A stretch of DNA of 20,591 nucleotides from CABMGO01 sp964408125 (lineage in GTDB: Archaea; Nanobdellota; Nanobdellia; Pacearchaeales; GW2011-AR1). The position numbers and the translations under genes were made by a program. Position 1 is the first letter of the stretch. Each line of letters starts with the position of its first letter. The stretch is from the NCBI GenBank assembly GCA_964408125.1, contig CAYOYC010000010.1:1-20591 (forward strand), given 5' to 3'. Shown here piece by piece: positions 6,543 to 12,014 of this stretch. The notes under the pieces are model-generated. The model was not told the DNA's origin. It saw only the letters and a list, made by a program, of their open reading frames with translations, and did not search any database.

Positions 6543-7007
6543 TTATCTTTCTTCAATTGTGCACTTAGGTTGGCTTAGTGACCCTAGGACACTTCTTCTC
6601 CACTCAGGCCATCCACTAACAGTCCTTGAAGCATCTTGTAAAGATTGCCTGAAACAAAAACTTTCTAATAGGGATAATAAATAAGGAGTCCTCTCCATTA
6701 CCCCATGCCTTACCCTTTCCAATTTTTCCTGCAAACATAAAATATCTGATTCGCTACATTGGTAAAGATCTCCTGCACGTAGTATTCCTTTAGGCGGAAC
6801 ATTCTTCCCACTATACATCTCAAGAACTTCTTGCTGTGACCAAACTCTTCGATATCTCTCGAACCCGTCTTGCGCTACAAAGAGACCCTATTCTAATTGT
6901 CTCATTAGATAAGGGTTAGAACGCGTAGGATCAAAATTGAGAACAATGGCGCCCACATCCCTATATATCTTACCCGGAATAATATCTCGTGCTTCTGCGT
7001 CTTTCAT
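6543..7007 (-). pseudogene. Hypothetical protein gene interrupted by an in-frame TAG
   Basis: From the ATG at 7007 the frame runs MKDAEARDIIPGKI to NPYLMRQLE (39 aa), meets TAG at 6890-6888, then stays open in the same frame for 114 more codons, through MYSGKNVPPKGILRAGDLYQ to the stop at 6543. The full product would be about 154 aa. The gene has a TATA-like box at the right distance before 7007. The codons are richer in G and C than those of the neighbours. The simplest reading is a recent nonsense mutation. The downstream part might still be translated from the ATG at 6818 (91 aa). TAG serves as the ordinary stop of polD2 in this window, which argues against recoding. No family recognised. 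Confidence 0.45.
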
Positions 7008-7025
7008 TAAAAATTTACAAATGCT

Positions 7026-7036
7026 TACTTTTTAAG
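7026..7036 (-). promoter_or_regulatory. TATA-like box of the interrupted ORF
   Basis: CTTAAAAAGTA on the minus strand is centred about 25 nt before the ATG at 7007. It is weaker than the other TATA boxes in the window. Confidence 0.35.
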
Positions 7037-7183
7037 TGTTTATATTGTTTAATATAATAGTCTGGGGTTTAGTGGCTACTAAAGTTTTTTATTTACCGCG
7101 GTTTTATATACTAAGGTCACCAAAGTGAATACTGTCTAAAATCTAGATTAAAAAAATAAAAAATAGAATCTTATAGGGTGTCG

Positions 7184-7345
7184 TTAAATTTGTTTCGTTT
7201 GATTAAATTTAACCATAAACTTTTCCAAAACGACTTGCGGGGCAAATCCCTTATTACTGCATGTTTTCATAAATTCGTCATAAATTCTTCTGTCTACGTT
7301 GTAGTCAAGCCGTCTTTTTTGTGCGTCTGGTGGTGTTGCTGCCAT
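7184..7345 (-). CDS. Small ribbon-helix-helix-like DNA-binding protein, 53 aa
   Basis: A short ORF: MAATPPDAQKRRLDYNVD, then RRIYDEFMKTCSNKGFAPQ and VVLEKFMVKFNQTKQI. A basic strand followed by helix, turn (NKGFAP) and a second helix follows the CopG/Arc-type ribbon-helix-helix plan, so a dimeric DNA-binding repressor is likely. A strong Shine-Dalgarno sequence (AAGGAGG, 7352-7358 on the minus strand) sits 6 nt before the ATG and fixes the start. A TATA-like TTTATATAGA at 7391-7400 implies a leader of about 25 nt. Such proteins often control nearby genes or act as antitoxins; no toxin partner is evident. Its target is unknown. Confidence 0.65.
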   Translation of the reverse strand: MAATPPDAQKRRLDYNVDRRIYDEFMKTCSNKGFAPQVVLEKFMVKFNQTKQI

Positions 7346-7407
7346 TGGTTTCCTCCTTTGTCAAAATCTATGTGTTTTAAAAATCCGCTATCTATATAAA
7401 TTTAATT

Positions 7408-7438
7408 AAAAAAAAGAAAAATGGCTGTTTTACAGCCA
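7408..7438 (-). terminator. Hairpin plus poly-T terminator
   Basis: On the minus strand a perfect 7-bp stem (TGGCTGT with ACAGCCA, 3-nt loop, 7422-7438) is followed by T5-C-T8. It lies just downstream of the 68-aa gene at 7457-7663 and should end that transcript. Confidence 0.65.
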
Positions 7439-7456
7439 GTGTAAATCAACGTGTAT

Positions 7457-7663
7457 TTATCTGCCAAAAAGGGCAGCTATTATTGATATAATTGCTCCTA
7501 TTACTACTATCCATCCAGCTATTGCTGTGATTAGCTGTGGTATTAGTGGAACCGCTAAGACCCCTTGAATCATAGCAGATCCTACTGCTAATGAAACCAG
7601 TATCCCAACTATCCATGCAATAAATGCTGAAAAGTTAAACTTGTTTTGTTCTTTTTTTGCCAT
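7457..7663 (-). CDS. Small two-helix membrane protein, 68 aa
   Basis: After a lysine-rich head (MAKKEQNKFNF) the protein has two hydrophobic segments, about residues 13-40 and 43-66, ending in GR. It is probably a two-pass membrane hairpin. The start is fixed by GGGAGG at 7674-7679 (minus strand), 10 nt before the ATG, and by the TAATG overlap with the upstream gene, which implies coupled translation. The function is unknown. A holin-like or bacteriocin-like role is possible from size and shape alone, with no motif to support it. Confidence 0.65.
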   Translation of the reverse strand: MAKKEQNKFNFSAFIAWIVGILVSLAVGSAMIQGVLAVPLIPQLITAIAGWIVVIGAIISIIAALFGR

Positions 7664-7974
7664 TATTTTGTTTCCTCCCTTTTCGTGTGTATTTTTGTTC
7701 TTGGAACCATTAATATAACAATGAAGACTATAAAGAACACCACCCCTAATGATATAAAGCAGGCGTCGGCCATCTTGCTTGATAACCCCCAATATGTGTT
7801 TCGGATTCCGAATGGAGAAACCTGGTCTGGATTTAAGGAACAGAATTCCCATGAATAGGTTGGATTTGGTAGGTTCGGAGAAACCTGGCATGGTACTATT
7901 TGCATAAAGAAGGCGGCAATTAAATAAATCAGCGCTATAAAAACGGGAACCAATAGCCTATTTTTCCACCTCAT
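7663..7974 (-). CDS. Two-helix membrane protein with extracytoplasmic loop
   Basis: A 103-aa protein: a basic start, hydrophobic segment at about residues 8-28, a 45-residue loop with two cysteines (VPCQVSP and WEFCSLNP) and a repeated QVSP, a second hydrophobic segment at about 74-90, and a basic tail PRTKIHTKREETK. This predicts both ends inside and the loop outside, perhaps with a disulfide. It forms a two-gene operon with the 68-aa membrane protein. No family recognised. A TATA box at 7996-8003 (minus strand) gives leaderless spacing. Confidence 0.6.
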   Translation of the reverse strand: MRWKNRLLVPVFIALIYLIAAFFMQIVPCQVSPNLPNPTYSWEFCSLNPDQVSPFGIRNTYWGLSSKMADACFISLGVVFFIVFIVILMVPRTKIHTKREETK

Positions 7975-7995
7975 ACTTATATTAATAAATTAATG

Positions 7996-8003
7996 TTTAT
8001 AAA
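7996..8003 (-). promoter_or_regulatory. TATA box of the two-gene membrane protein operon
   Basis: TTTATAAA (the same on the minus strand) is centred 26 nt before the ATG at 7974. Confidence 0.55.
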
Positions 8004-8104
8004 TGTTTGCCGAAAACTTTTATTATGTTTAAATTAATAAAAAACCCATCTCTCTGCTGTTTAATTGGTTGTTTAATACATTTATCGTCTACAAATAAAA
8101 GCTC

Positions 8105-8124
8105 GACTTGCCTAAAGGCAAGTC
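8105..8124. repeat. Perfect 8-bp hairpin
   Basis: GACTTGCC and GGCAAGTC flank a TAAA loop. On the minus strand it is followed after 4 nt by TTTTATTT, so it may end a minus-strand transcript. It may equally be part of the surrounding structured region. Confidence 0.45.
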
Positions 8125-8410
8125 TCGCAAACAACTGTTTAGCGGCATAATAGTCCAGCTGTTTGCAAAACAAACACACGGACATAAACAACTGATTGTA
8201 AAAAACGATTAAAAACAGTACAATTTGGACTATTTTGGGTGGTTGTTTATGAGATAAGTATTGTTTACATGGGTGTTTGCCCATTGTTTGGATTACAACT
8301 GCTTTTTAGATTCTCATCGACGTATTCGCGTTGTGTTTAGATAATAAACGCCTCTACTTATTGCGTTGAAATCGGCTCTTTTTGCTATTCTTTTGAGAAT
8401 TATGGAAAGA

Positions 8411-8418
8411 TTTATAAA
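8411..8418 (+). promoter_or_regulatory. TATA box of the coiled-coil/winged-helix gene
   Basis: TTTATAAA is centred 28 nt before the ATG at 8443. The palindrome GTTTAAAC (8426-8433) and one TAAACAAC copy lie between TATA box and start, where a bound protein would block initiation. Confidence 0.6.
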
Positions 8419-8442
8419 GGTGGCTGTTTAAACAACTATAAC

Positions 8443-9039
8443 ATGTTTGGATTTTTTAAAAGAAGGGACGATACCGGCAGACTACAGGAAGAAATAAAGA
8501 AGTCTTTTGATTCTGTGAAGGATGATTTTAACAAGGTTGGTCAGTGGATAAGCCATTTCGACGATACTCATCGGGGATATAGGGGTGATCTAGATGAGAT
8601 AAAAAAGCAAATCTTTACAATACAAAATGAAATTGATGACATAAAAGACTTTGTCTCACTGTTTGGATCCAAGATTTCCAAACAACAACAAACAACCGCT
8701 GTAAAACAACACGGCATTTCCATTGTCCAAAACGGTGTGCAAACGGCTGTTCAATCAAGTCTTTTGGATAATTTAACATTAATGGAAAGGGCTATTGTTT
8801 GGGCATTAGTAAATAGTGAAACAAAACTTAGTTACGAAGACCTTGCTGTTGTCTTAGGAAAGGATAAAAGCACTATTCGTGGGCAAATAAATACTATAAA
8901 GCAGAAGAGCGGAGGCCTTATAGAGGAGTCTAGAGAGGCTAATGGGAAGAAAAGGGTGTTTATACCTGAGGAAATGAGACAAATTATACTCAAAAATGCA
9001 AAAGTGAGAGTTAAATCACAAAAAAAACCTAGAAATTAA
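8443..9039 (+). CDS. Coiled-coil plus winged-helix protein, 198 aa
   Basis: Residues 10-75 are charged and heptad-like (GRLQEEIKKSFDSV; DEIKKQIFTIQNEIDDIKDF), a likely coiled coil. A Gln/Thr-rich linker covers 80-105. Residues 109-185 form a probable winged helix: LTLMERAIVWALVNSE, LSYEDLAVVLGKDKSTIRGQ, TIKQKSGGLIEESREANGKK and a wing-like RVFIPEE. The order LTxxE, then xYxxxAxxLG, then SxIR is shared with the protein at 9274-9939, so the two are likely paralogues. Probable transcription regulator or element-maintenance protein. Repeats on both sides of the gene could be its binding sites. Confidence 0.65.
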   Translation: MFGFFKRRDDTGRLQEEIKKSFDSVKDDFNKVGQWISHFDDTHRGYRGDLDEIKKQIFTIQNEIDDIKDFVSLFGSKISKQQQTTAVKQHGISIVQNGVQTAVQSSLLDNLTLMERAIVWALVNSETKLSYEDLAVVLGKDKSTIRGQINTIKQKSGGLIEESREANGKKRVFIPEEMRQIILKNAKVRVKSQKKPRN

Positions 9040-9147
9040 TAGGCTTGAGGTGAAAAAGTGAGATCATCTCGCCATTTTAGGGAAATGGTATAAAAGTGAG
9101 ATAATATATTTAACATTAAAAAATGTAATTTAATGTGAAAAAGTGAG
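9000..9147 (+). repeat. Four direct AAAAGTGAG repeats
   Basis: Exact copies lie at 9000-9008, 9054-9062, 9092-9100 and 9139-9147. The first is inside the 3' end of the winged-helix gene and the rest are downstream. The second and fourth share the longer GTGAAAAAGTGAG. All have the same orientation, with spacings of 54, 38 and 47 nt, an iteron-like layout of possible protein-binding sites. Confidence 0.5.
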
Positions 9148-9229
9148 TATATTGATATAAATATTACCTCTTAAAAAGAGGGGTATAAAAATATATCGAC
9201 GACAGACCTAAATAAAGGAATGATTTAGG
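9113..9229. repeat. Three short perfect hairpins in the convergent intergenic region
   Basis: ACATTAAA 9113-9120 pairs with TTTAATGT 9129-9136; CCTCTT 9167-9172 with AAGAGG 9176-9181; CCTAAAT 9207-9213 with ATTTAGG 9223-9229. A TATA-like GTATAAAAATATAT at 9183-9196 follows the second. They lie between the stops of the two convergent winged-helix genes and could be terminators or part of a replication-control site. No gene is seen in 9040-9273. Confidence 0.4.
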
Positions 9230-9273
9230 GTTGTGTTAATTAGAATACTATAGTTAGTCGCTTAACCGAAGAT

Positions 9274-9939
9274 CTATAATCCCCTTAGCTTTATTATTGT
9301 TGATAATGAGGCAATTTTTTGGAGACTGTGATCTATTTTAAGGGCAATTTGCTTGTTGTTTAAGCGCTGTTTGGTTATTGGTATTCCTTTTACGGAAAGT
9401 TTGATCACGTAGTCTCTAATAGAGGATTCGCTTAACCCCAAGTTAGAGGCAATTGTTTTATAAGTTATTTCTTCTATCCCTTTTGTTTCTAGGGTATAGA
9501 TCGTGCTGAAAACGAGCATTTCTTGGGGAGTAAGTCTCTTGAACTTGAGGCGTATTTCTTTCTTTAAATTATCGAGAGTATTTAGAGTCTCTTGTATATT
9601 CTCTATACTTCTATTCTCCTCCATACCTTTGTTAAATCCGCCCAAAATGTCTGTTTGTCTATCTGCTTGTCTGTTTGTTGATATGTCTGTTGGGACCCCC
9701 TTATTTCCTGTGGAGATATTATTTAAATCGTATCTTAACCCCCTTATTTCCTGTGGAAGTGTTGGGTTATGTGTCTGTATGTCTGTTTTAACTAATGGAT
9801 CTGCCGGCTTATGTGTTGGAGTTGCTGGATGTTGGATATTTTCAAATTCGTCAACTTTTATCATTAATCTCTCAATCTCTTCTCTCAACGCTTGCATCTC
9901 TTCTTTTATTTTTTGAAACGCTTCTTTTATGGGATCCAT
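9274..9939 (-). CDS. Coiled-coil plus winged-helix protein with ORB-like DNA in its linker, 221 aa
   Basis: Residues 1-35 are a charged coiled-coil helix (KEAFQKIKEEMQALREEIER). Residues about 36-105 are a polar low-complexity linker rich in Q, T, D and N. Residues about 110-132 form a second helix and 135-221 a winged helix (LTPQEMLVFSTIYTLE; ITYKTIASNLGLSESSIRDY; LSVKGIPITKQRLNN). The same architecture and motif order occur in the convergent 198-aa protein. The ATG at 9939 is preferred over the TTG at 9951 because of the TATA spacing. The linker contains an exact 20-bp direct repeat read in two frames. Probable DNA-binding regulator; target unknown. Confidence 0.65.
   Translation of the reverse strand: MDPIKEAFQKIKEEMQALREEIERLMIKVDEFENIQHPATPTHKPADPLVKTDIQTHNPTLPQEIRGLRYDLNNISTGNKGVPTDISTNRQADRQTDILGGFNKGMEENRSIENIQETLNTLDNLKKEIRLKFKRLTPQEMLVFSTIYTLETKGIEEITYKTIASNLGLSESSIRDYVIKLSVKGIPITKQRLNNKQIALKIDHSLQKIASLSTIIKLRGL
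9695..9757 (-). repeat. Two exact ORB-like repeats inside a coding sequence
   Basis: An identical 20-bp sequence lies at 9695-9714 and 9738-9757. On the minus strand it reads TCCACAGGAAATAAGGGGGT, close to the known archaeal origin recognition box (TCCAGTGGAAACGAAGGGG type). The copies are 43 bp apart, same orientation, about four helical turns. Because 43 is not a multiple of three, they are translated in different frames (ISTGNKGVP and LPQEIRGLR), so the conservation is of DNA, not peptide. Confidence 0.55.
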
Positions 9940-9960
9940 TAGAATATCCAAAATCCCTCT

Positions 9961-9970
9961 CTTTTTAATA
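9961..9970 (-). promoter_or_regulatory. TATA-like box of the 221-aa winged-helix gene
   Basis: TATTAAAAAG on the minus strand is centred about 27 nt before the ATG at 9939 and supports that start. Confidence 0.45.
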
Positions 9971-10009
9971 TTATTCGTTCTGTAAGATATATTTTAGAAT
10001 TAGTATGTT

Positions 10010-10321
10010 TTACAAGAGTCTCTCTATTTTTTGCTGGATATCCTTCTGCTTGTTTTGGTGTTGGTTATATATCTCATAGGCACTGTTGGATATCCTCCAT
10101 CTTGCACGCCTTTCATACTTTATTCCGTCTGGATTTTTGTCTATTTTAATAGTAAGCCCTTTTTTTTCTAGTTCGTGGAGGAGTGTTTTTATAAATTCCT
10201 CGTCCCTTGCTAATTCTTTTGCTATATCTGATGTAAAAACTTGTTTTGGAAATATGTTAAAAAGGAAAAAAAGTGCCTGCTCTTGAATTTTCTCTATTTT
10301 TTCATTAGAAATTCTTGGCAT
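10010..10321 (-). CDS. Small winged-helix protein, 103 aa
   Basis: A single winged helix: an N-terminal helix (NEKIEKIQEQALFFLFNIFP), then FTSDIAKELARDEEFIKTLLHELEKKGL as helix-turn-helix, a wing (TIKIDKNPDGIKYERRARWRIS), and a C-terminal helix with a charged tail. This is the plan of MarR/ArsR-like archaeal regulators, although no specific family is recognised. It is transcribed in the same direction as the 221-aa winged-helix gene, 70 nt upstream of that gene's start, with its own TATA box at 10343-10350. Probable transcription regulator. Confidence 0.65.
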   Translation of the reverse strand: MPRISNEKIEKIQEQALFFLFNIFPKQVFTSDIAKELARDEEFIKTLLHELEKKGLTIKIDKNPDGIKYERRARWRISNSAYEIYNQHQNKQKDIQQKIERLL

Positions 10322-10695
10322 TGTTATTTATTCGGTTTTGAGTTTAAATATGTTTGGAAATCCCTACACTCTTCTAATTCTAAAAAATACCCGCCCTTTT
10401 TAAAAAACAAATTAAGGGTATTTGCTTTATTTGGATCCTAAATTAAAAATATTTATTATTCTTGGGCATATATCTATAATTAAAACATCCTCCTTTGTCT
10501 TTAATTAATCCTCTCTTGTATTTCCCATTATGCTAAATTCATTAAATATACATATAAGGCCATAACCATGGCTCAGTTTATGCACTTTTATGCCTTCGGT
10601 TGATTAAAAATATGTAAGATTATCTGTTTTAATGTATACTTCATACCTTTTGTACGCAACTTGGATTAAATGATATTAAGTGTTAAAAAACGTTA
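10322..10695. other. Intergenic stretch without a supported gene
   Basis: It holds the TATA box TTTAAATA (10343-10350) of the 103-aa winged-helix gene. Apart from that only AT-rich DNA was seen. A weak resemblance to an origin recognition box around 10508-10530 was not good enough to call. Confidence 0.5.
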
Positions 10696-10777
10696 CGCCC
10701 AGACCCAGAATCGAACTGGGAAATCCTTACGGAAACCGGTTTTCGAGACCGGCACAGTACCATTGTGTCATCTGGGC
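10696..10777 (-). tRNA. tRNA-Ser(CGA)
   Basis: The minus strand folds into a class II tRNA: acceptor stem GCCCAGA with TCTGGGC, D stem CACA with TGTG, anticodon stem CCGGT with ACCGG around the loop CTCGAAA (anticodon CGA, serine TCG codon), a variable arm with TCC/GGA around GTAA, and T arm CCCAG-TTCGATT-CTGGG. The discriminator is G, as usual for serine. CCA is not encoded and there is no intron. A TATA box lies 28 nt upstream. Confidence 0.95.
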
Positions 10778-10800
10778 ACATAAAGAGGATTAATAAGGAA

Positions 10801-10810
10801 TTTATAAAAG
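10801..10810 (-). promoter_or_regulatory. TATA box of tRNA-Ser
   Basis: CTTTTATAAA on the minus strand is centred 28 nt before the mature tRNA 5' end. Confidence 0.6.
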
Positions 10811-10826
10811 TGCTTATTAGAAATAT

Positions 10827-11243
10827 TTATTCTTTTTTGTCTAGTTGGAGTCGGGGTAGTTGAATATGCGGGGGTAGATTCATCTCTTCTTCTAATTCTA
10901 ATGCCTTAATAGAAGCTTTTTGCATAATTATATTTAAAATAATTAAATTTATATCTTTACCTAATTTTTTAGACTTCCATTCATCAATTGTATCTTTAAG
11001 TATTTTTTTGTCTACAGATAGGTATAGTTTGCCCTCTAATTCCACCTTGCCTAATGAGGAATAATCTATTTTAAATTGAAAGTCTATCTGGAGAACATCT
11101 TGCTTTGTGGTTTTTGACCTATGTTCCTCTATTGATTTGATGTTTATATTTGGAGTTATTTTTAATTCTCCTTCTGGGTCTTCGACTCTTTCTACTCCTA
11201 TTTTTGAATACCTAAATCCTACCAATTTTATATCTTTTAACAT
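10827..11243 (-). CDS. Conserved hypothetical protein, possibly SecB-like fold
   Basis: A 138-aa soluble protein. The first half is beta-rich (ITPNINIKSIEE; VLQIDFQFKIDYSSLGKVEL; GKLYLSVD) and the second is helical (KKILKDTIDEWKSKK; NIIMQKASIKALELEEEM), ending with LPPHIQLPRLQL. Strands followed by a long helix and a proline-rich LPPHxxLP tail recall SecB-like chaperones, but this is a shape comparison and the evidence is weak. It follows the PRC-barrel gene by 16 nt on the same strand, so the two probably form an operon. No signal peptide or membrane segment. Confidence 0.6.
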   Translation of the reverse strand: MLKDIKLVGFRYSKIGVERVEDPEGELKITPNINIKSIEEHRSKTTKQDVLQIDFQFKIDYSSLGKVELEGKLYLSVDKKILKDTIDEWKSKKLGKDINLIILNIIMQKASIKALELEEEMNLPPHIQLPRLQLDKKE

Positions 11244-11259
11244 TTTGTTTTTAAAAATT

Positions 11260-11514
11260 TTAAACTAAATCTTCTTCTGAGACAACTATAAAATCACCAA
11301 TAGCTATAACTGAATTAAATGGCACCAAAGCCTCTTTATCTTTTGTTCTTTCAAGAGAAAGGTTTGATGTATAAGCAGAAAGATCTTTTAAAACCAAATG
11401 AATTAGTTCACCTGTTTTTGTTTCAAATGTTAGGTCTTTTGCTATACCTAGTTTTTTTCCTTCCTTGGTTACTACCTGTTTTCCTAATAGGCTTTTAAAA
11501 GGTCTTTTGTCCAT
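11260..11514 (-). CDS. PRC-barrel domain protein
   Basis: An 84-aa single-domain protein with the PRC-barrel pattern: SLLGKQVVTKEGKKLGIAKD at about residues 8-27, ETKTGELIHLVLKDL at about 31-45, and a closing ALVPFNSVIAIGDFIVVSEE at about 62-81. Stand-alone PRC-barrel proteins are common in archaea, where some act in cell division and others have no known role. The start at 11514 lies 26 nt after the centre of a TATA box, which implies a leaderless mRNA. First gene of the probable operon with the 138-aa hypothetical, and next to the origin. Confidence 0.85.
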   Translation of the reverse strand: MDKRPFKSLLGKQVVTKEGKKLGIAKDLTFETKTGELIHLVLKDLSAYTSNLSLERTKDKEALVPFNSVIAIGDFIVVSEEDLV

Positions 11515-11535
11515 GATAACTTTATATAAAATTTA

Positions 11536-11543
11536 TTTATAAA
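11536..11543 (-). promoter_or_regulatory. TATA box of the PRC-barrel operon
   Basis: TTTATAAA is centred 26 nt before the ATG at 11514 on the minus strand. Confidence 0.55.
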
Positions 11544-11654
11544 TCTTTGTATAGTTGTTTATATACTATTTATTCTAAAAAACAATGTATAATTATGAAA
11601 ATTCGGATTTTATTTCACTTTATCTGACCAATAAATCTTACTTATTTTTATACA

Positions 11655-11844
11655 CCCCCACCCTCTTATTTCTTATGGAGATATCTTTATAAATAAAGAA
11701 ATATTTTTAATAATGTTATTTATGTATTTATAAATATATATATATATTAATATATATATTATAATATACTATATTATATATTATATATCTATTTTTTATC
11801 ATTATCGTCTATAATTATACACAAGAAACGAAGGGGTGAGGGGG
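11655..11844. other. oriC: Probable replication origin (ORB elements and unwinding region)
   Basis: Two G-rich elements in inverted orientation flank a nearly pure A+T stretch. The left one, 11655-11680, read on the minus strand begins CTCCATAAGAAATAAGAGGG and continues with TGGGGG. The right one, 11820-11844 on the plus strand, reads CACAAGAAACGAAGGGG followed by TGAGGGGG. Both resemble the archaeal origin recognition box, whose core is a GGAAACGAAGGGG-type sequence with a G-string, bound by Orc1/Cdc6. Between them lie about 140 bp of TA-rich DNA suited to unwinding. orc1/cdc6 begins 170 bp to the right, the classical archaeal arrangement. No gene lies in 11515-12014. Confidence 0.75.
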
Positions 11845-11975
11845 TTTTGAGATATATTATATAAATTTTAAAAAAATAATATCATTACAGAAAGAAACAA
11901 AAAATAGGCAAATTTATAAAATTTTTTTTCCATAAGAAGTAGAGGATATAGTAACTATAACTTCCAGTATATGAA

Positions 11976-11984
11976 TATTTAAAT
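11976..11984 (+). promoter_or_regulatory. TATA box of the orc1-polD cluster
   Basis: ATATTTAAAT-type box about 35 nt before the ATG at 12015, giving a short leader of roughly 10 nt. It is next to the right-hand ORB, so Orc1 binding could affect its own transcription. Confidence 0.45.
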
Positions 11985-12014
11985 AGTATTGTTTTTATAT
12001 ATTAATAAAGAAAA

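Larger units (their letters stand above)
8068..8436. repeat. Cluster of TAAACAAC/GTTGTTTA repeats and inverted repeats
   Basis: The motif TAAACAAC or its complement occurs at 8068-8075, 8129-8135 (AAACAAC), 8185-8192, 8242-8249 and 8429-8436, in both orientations. The last copy abuts the start of the winged-helix gene at 8443. Between them AATAGTCCA (8149-8157) is the exact complement of TGGACTATT (8226-8234), ATTGTA (8195-8200) of TACAAT (8219-8224), and GTTTG of CAAAC around 8161-8175. A minus-strand ORF of 95 codons spans 7997-8284, but its reading follows these palindromes and I do not call it a gene. The cluster looks like a protein-binding or replication-control region. Confidence 0.4.

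Noticed and set aside
6888..6890. TAG read as pyrrolysine or another recoded residue
   Set aside because: TAG ends polD2 and the 51-aa ORF in this window, and no recoding machinery or stem-loop after the TAG was seen.
7997..8284. Minus-strand ORF of 95 codons as a gene
   Set aside because: It has no clear promoter or ribosome binding site, its sequence runs through perfect palindromes and the repeat cluster, and the translation (poly-hydrophobic then KQ-rich) looks like no protein family.
10696..10777. tRNA-Ser as an integration site
   Set aside because: I looked for a second copy of the tRNA 3' end in the neighbouring accessory region and saw none.
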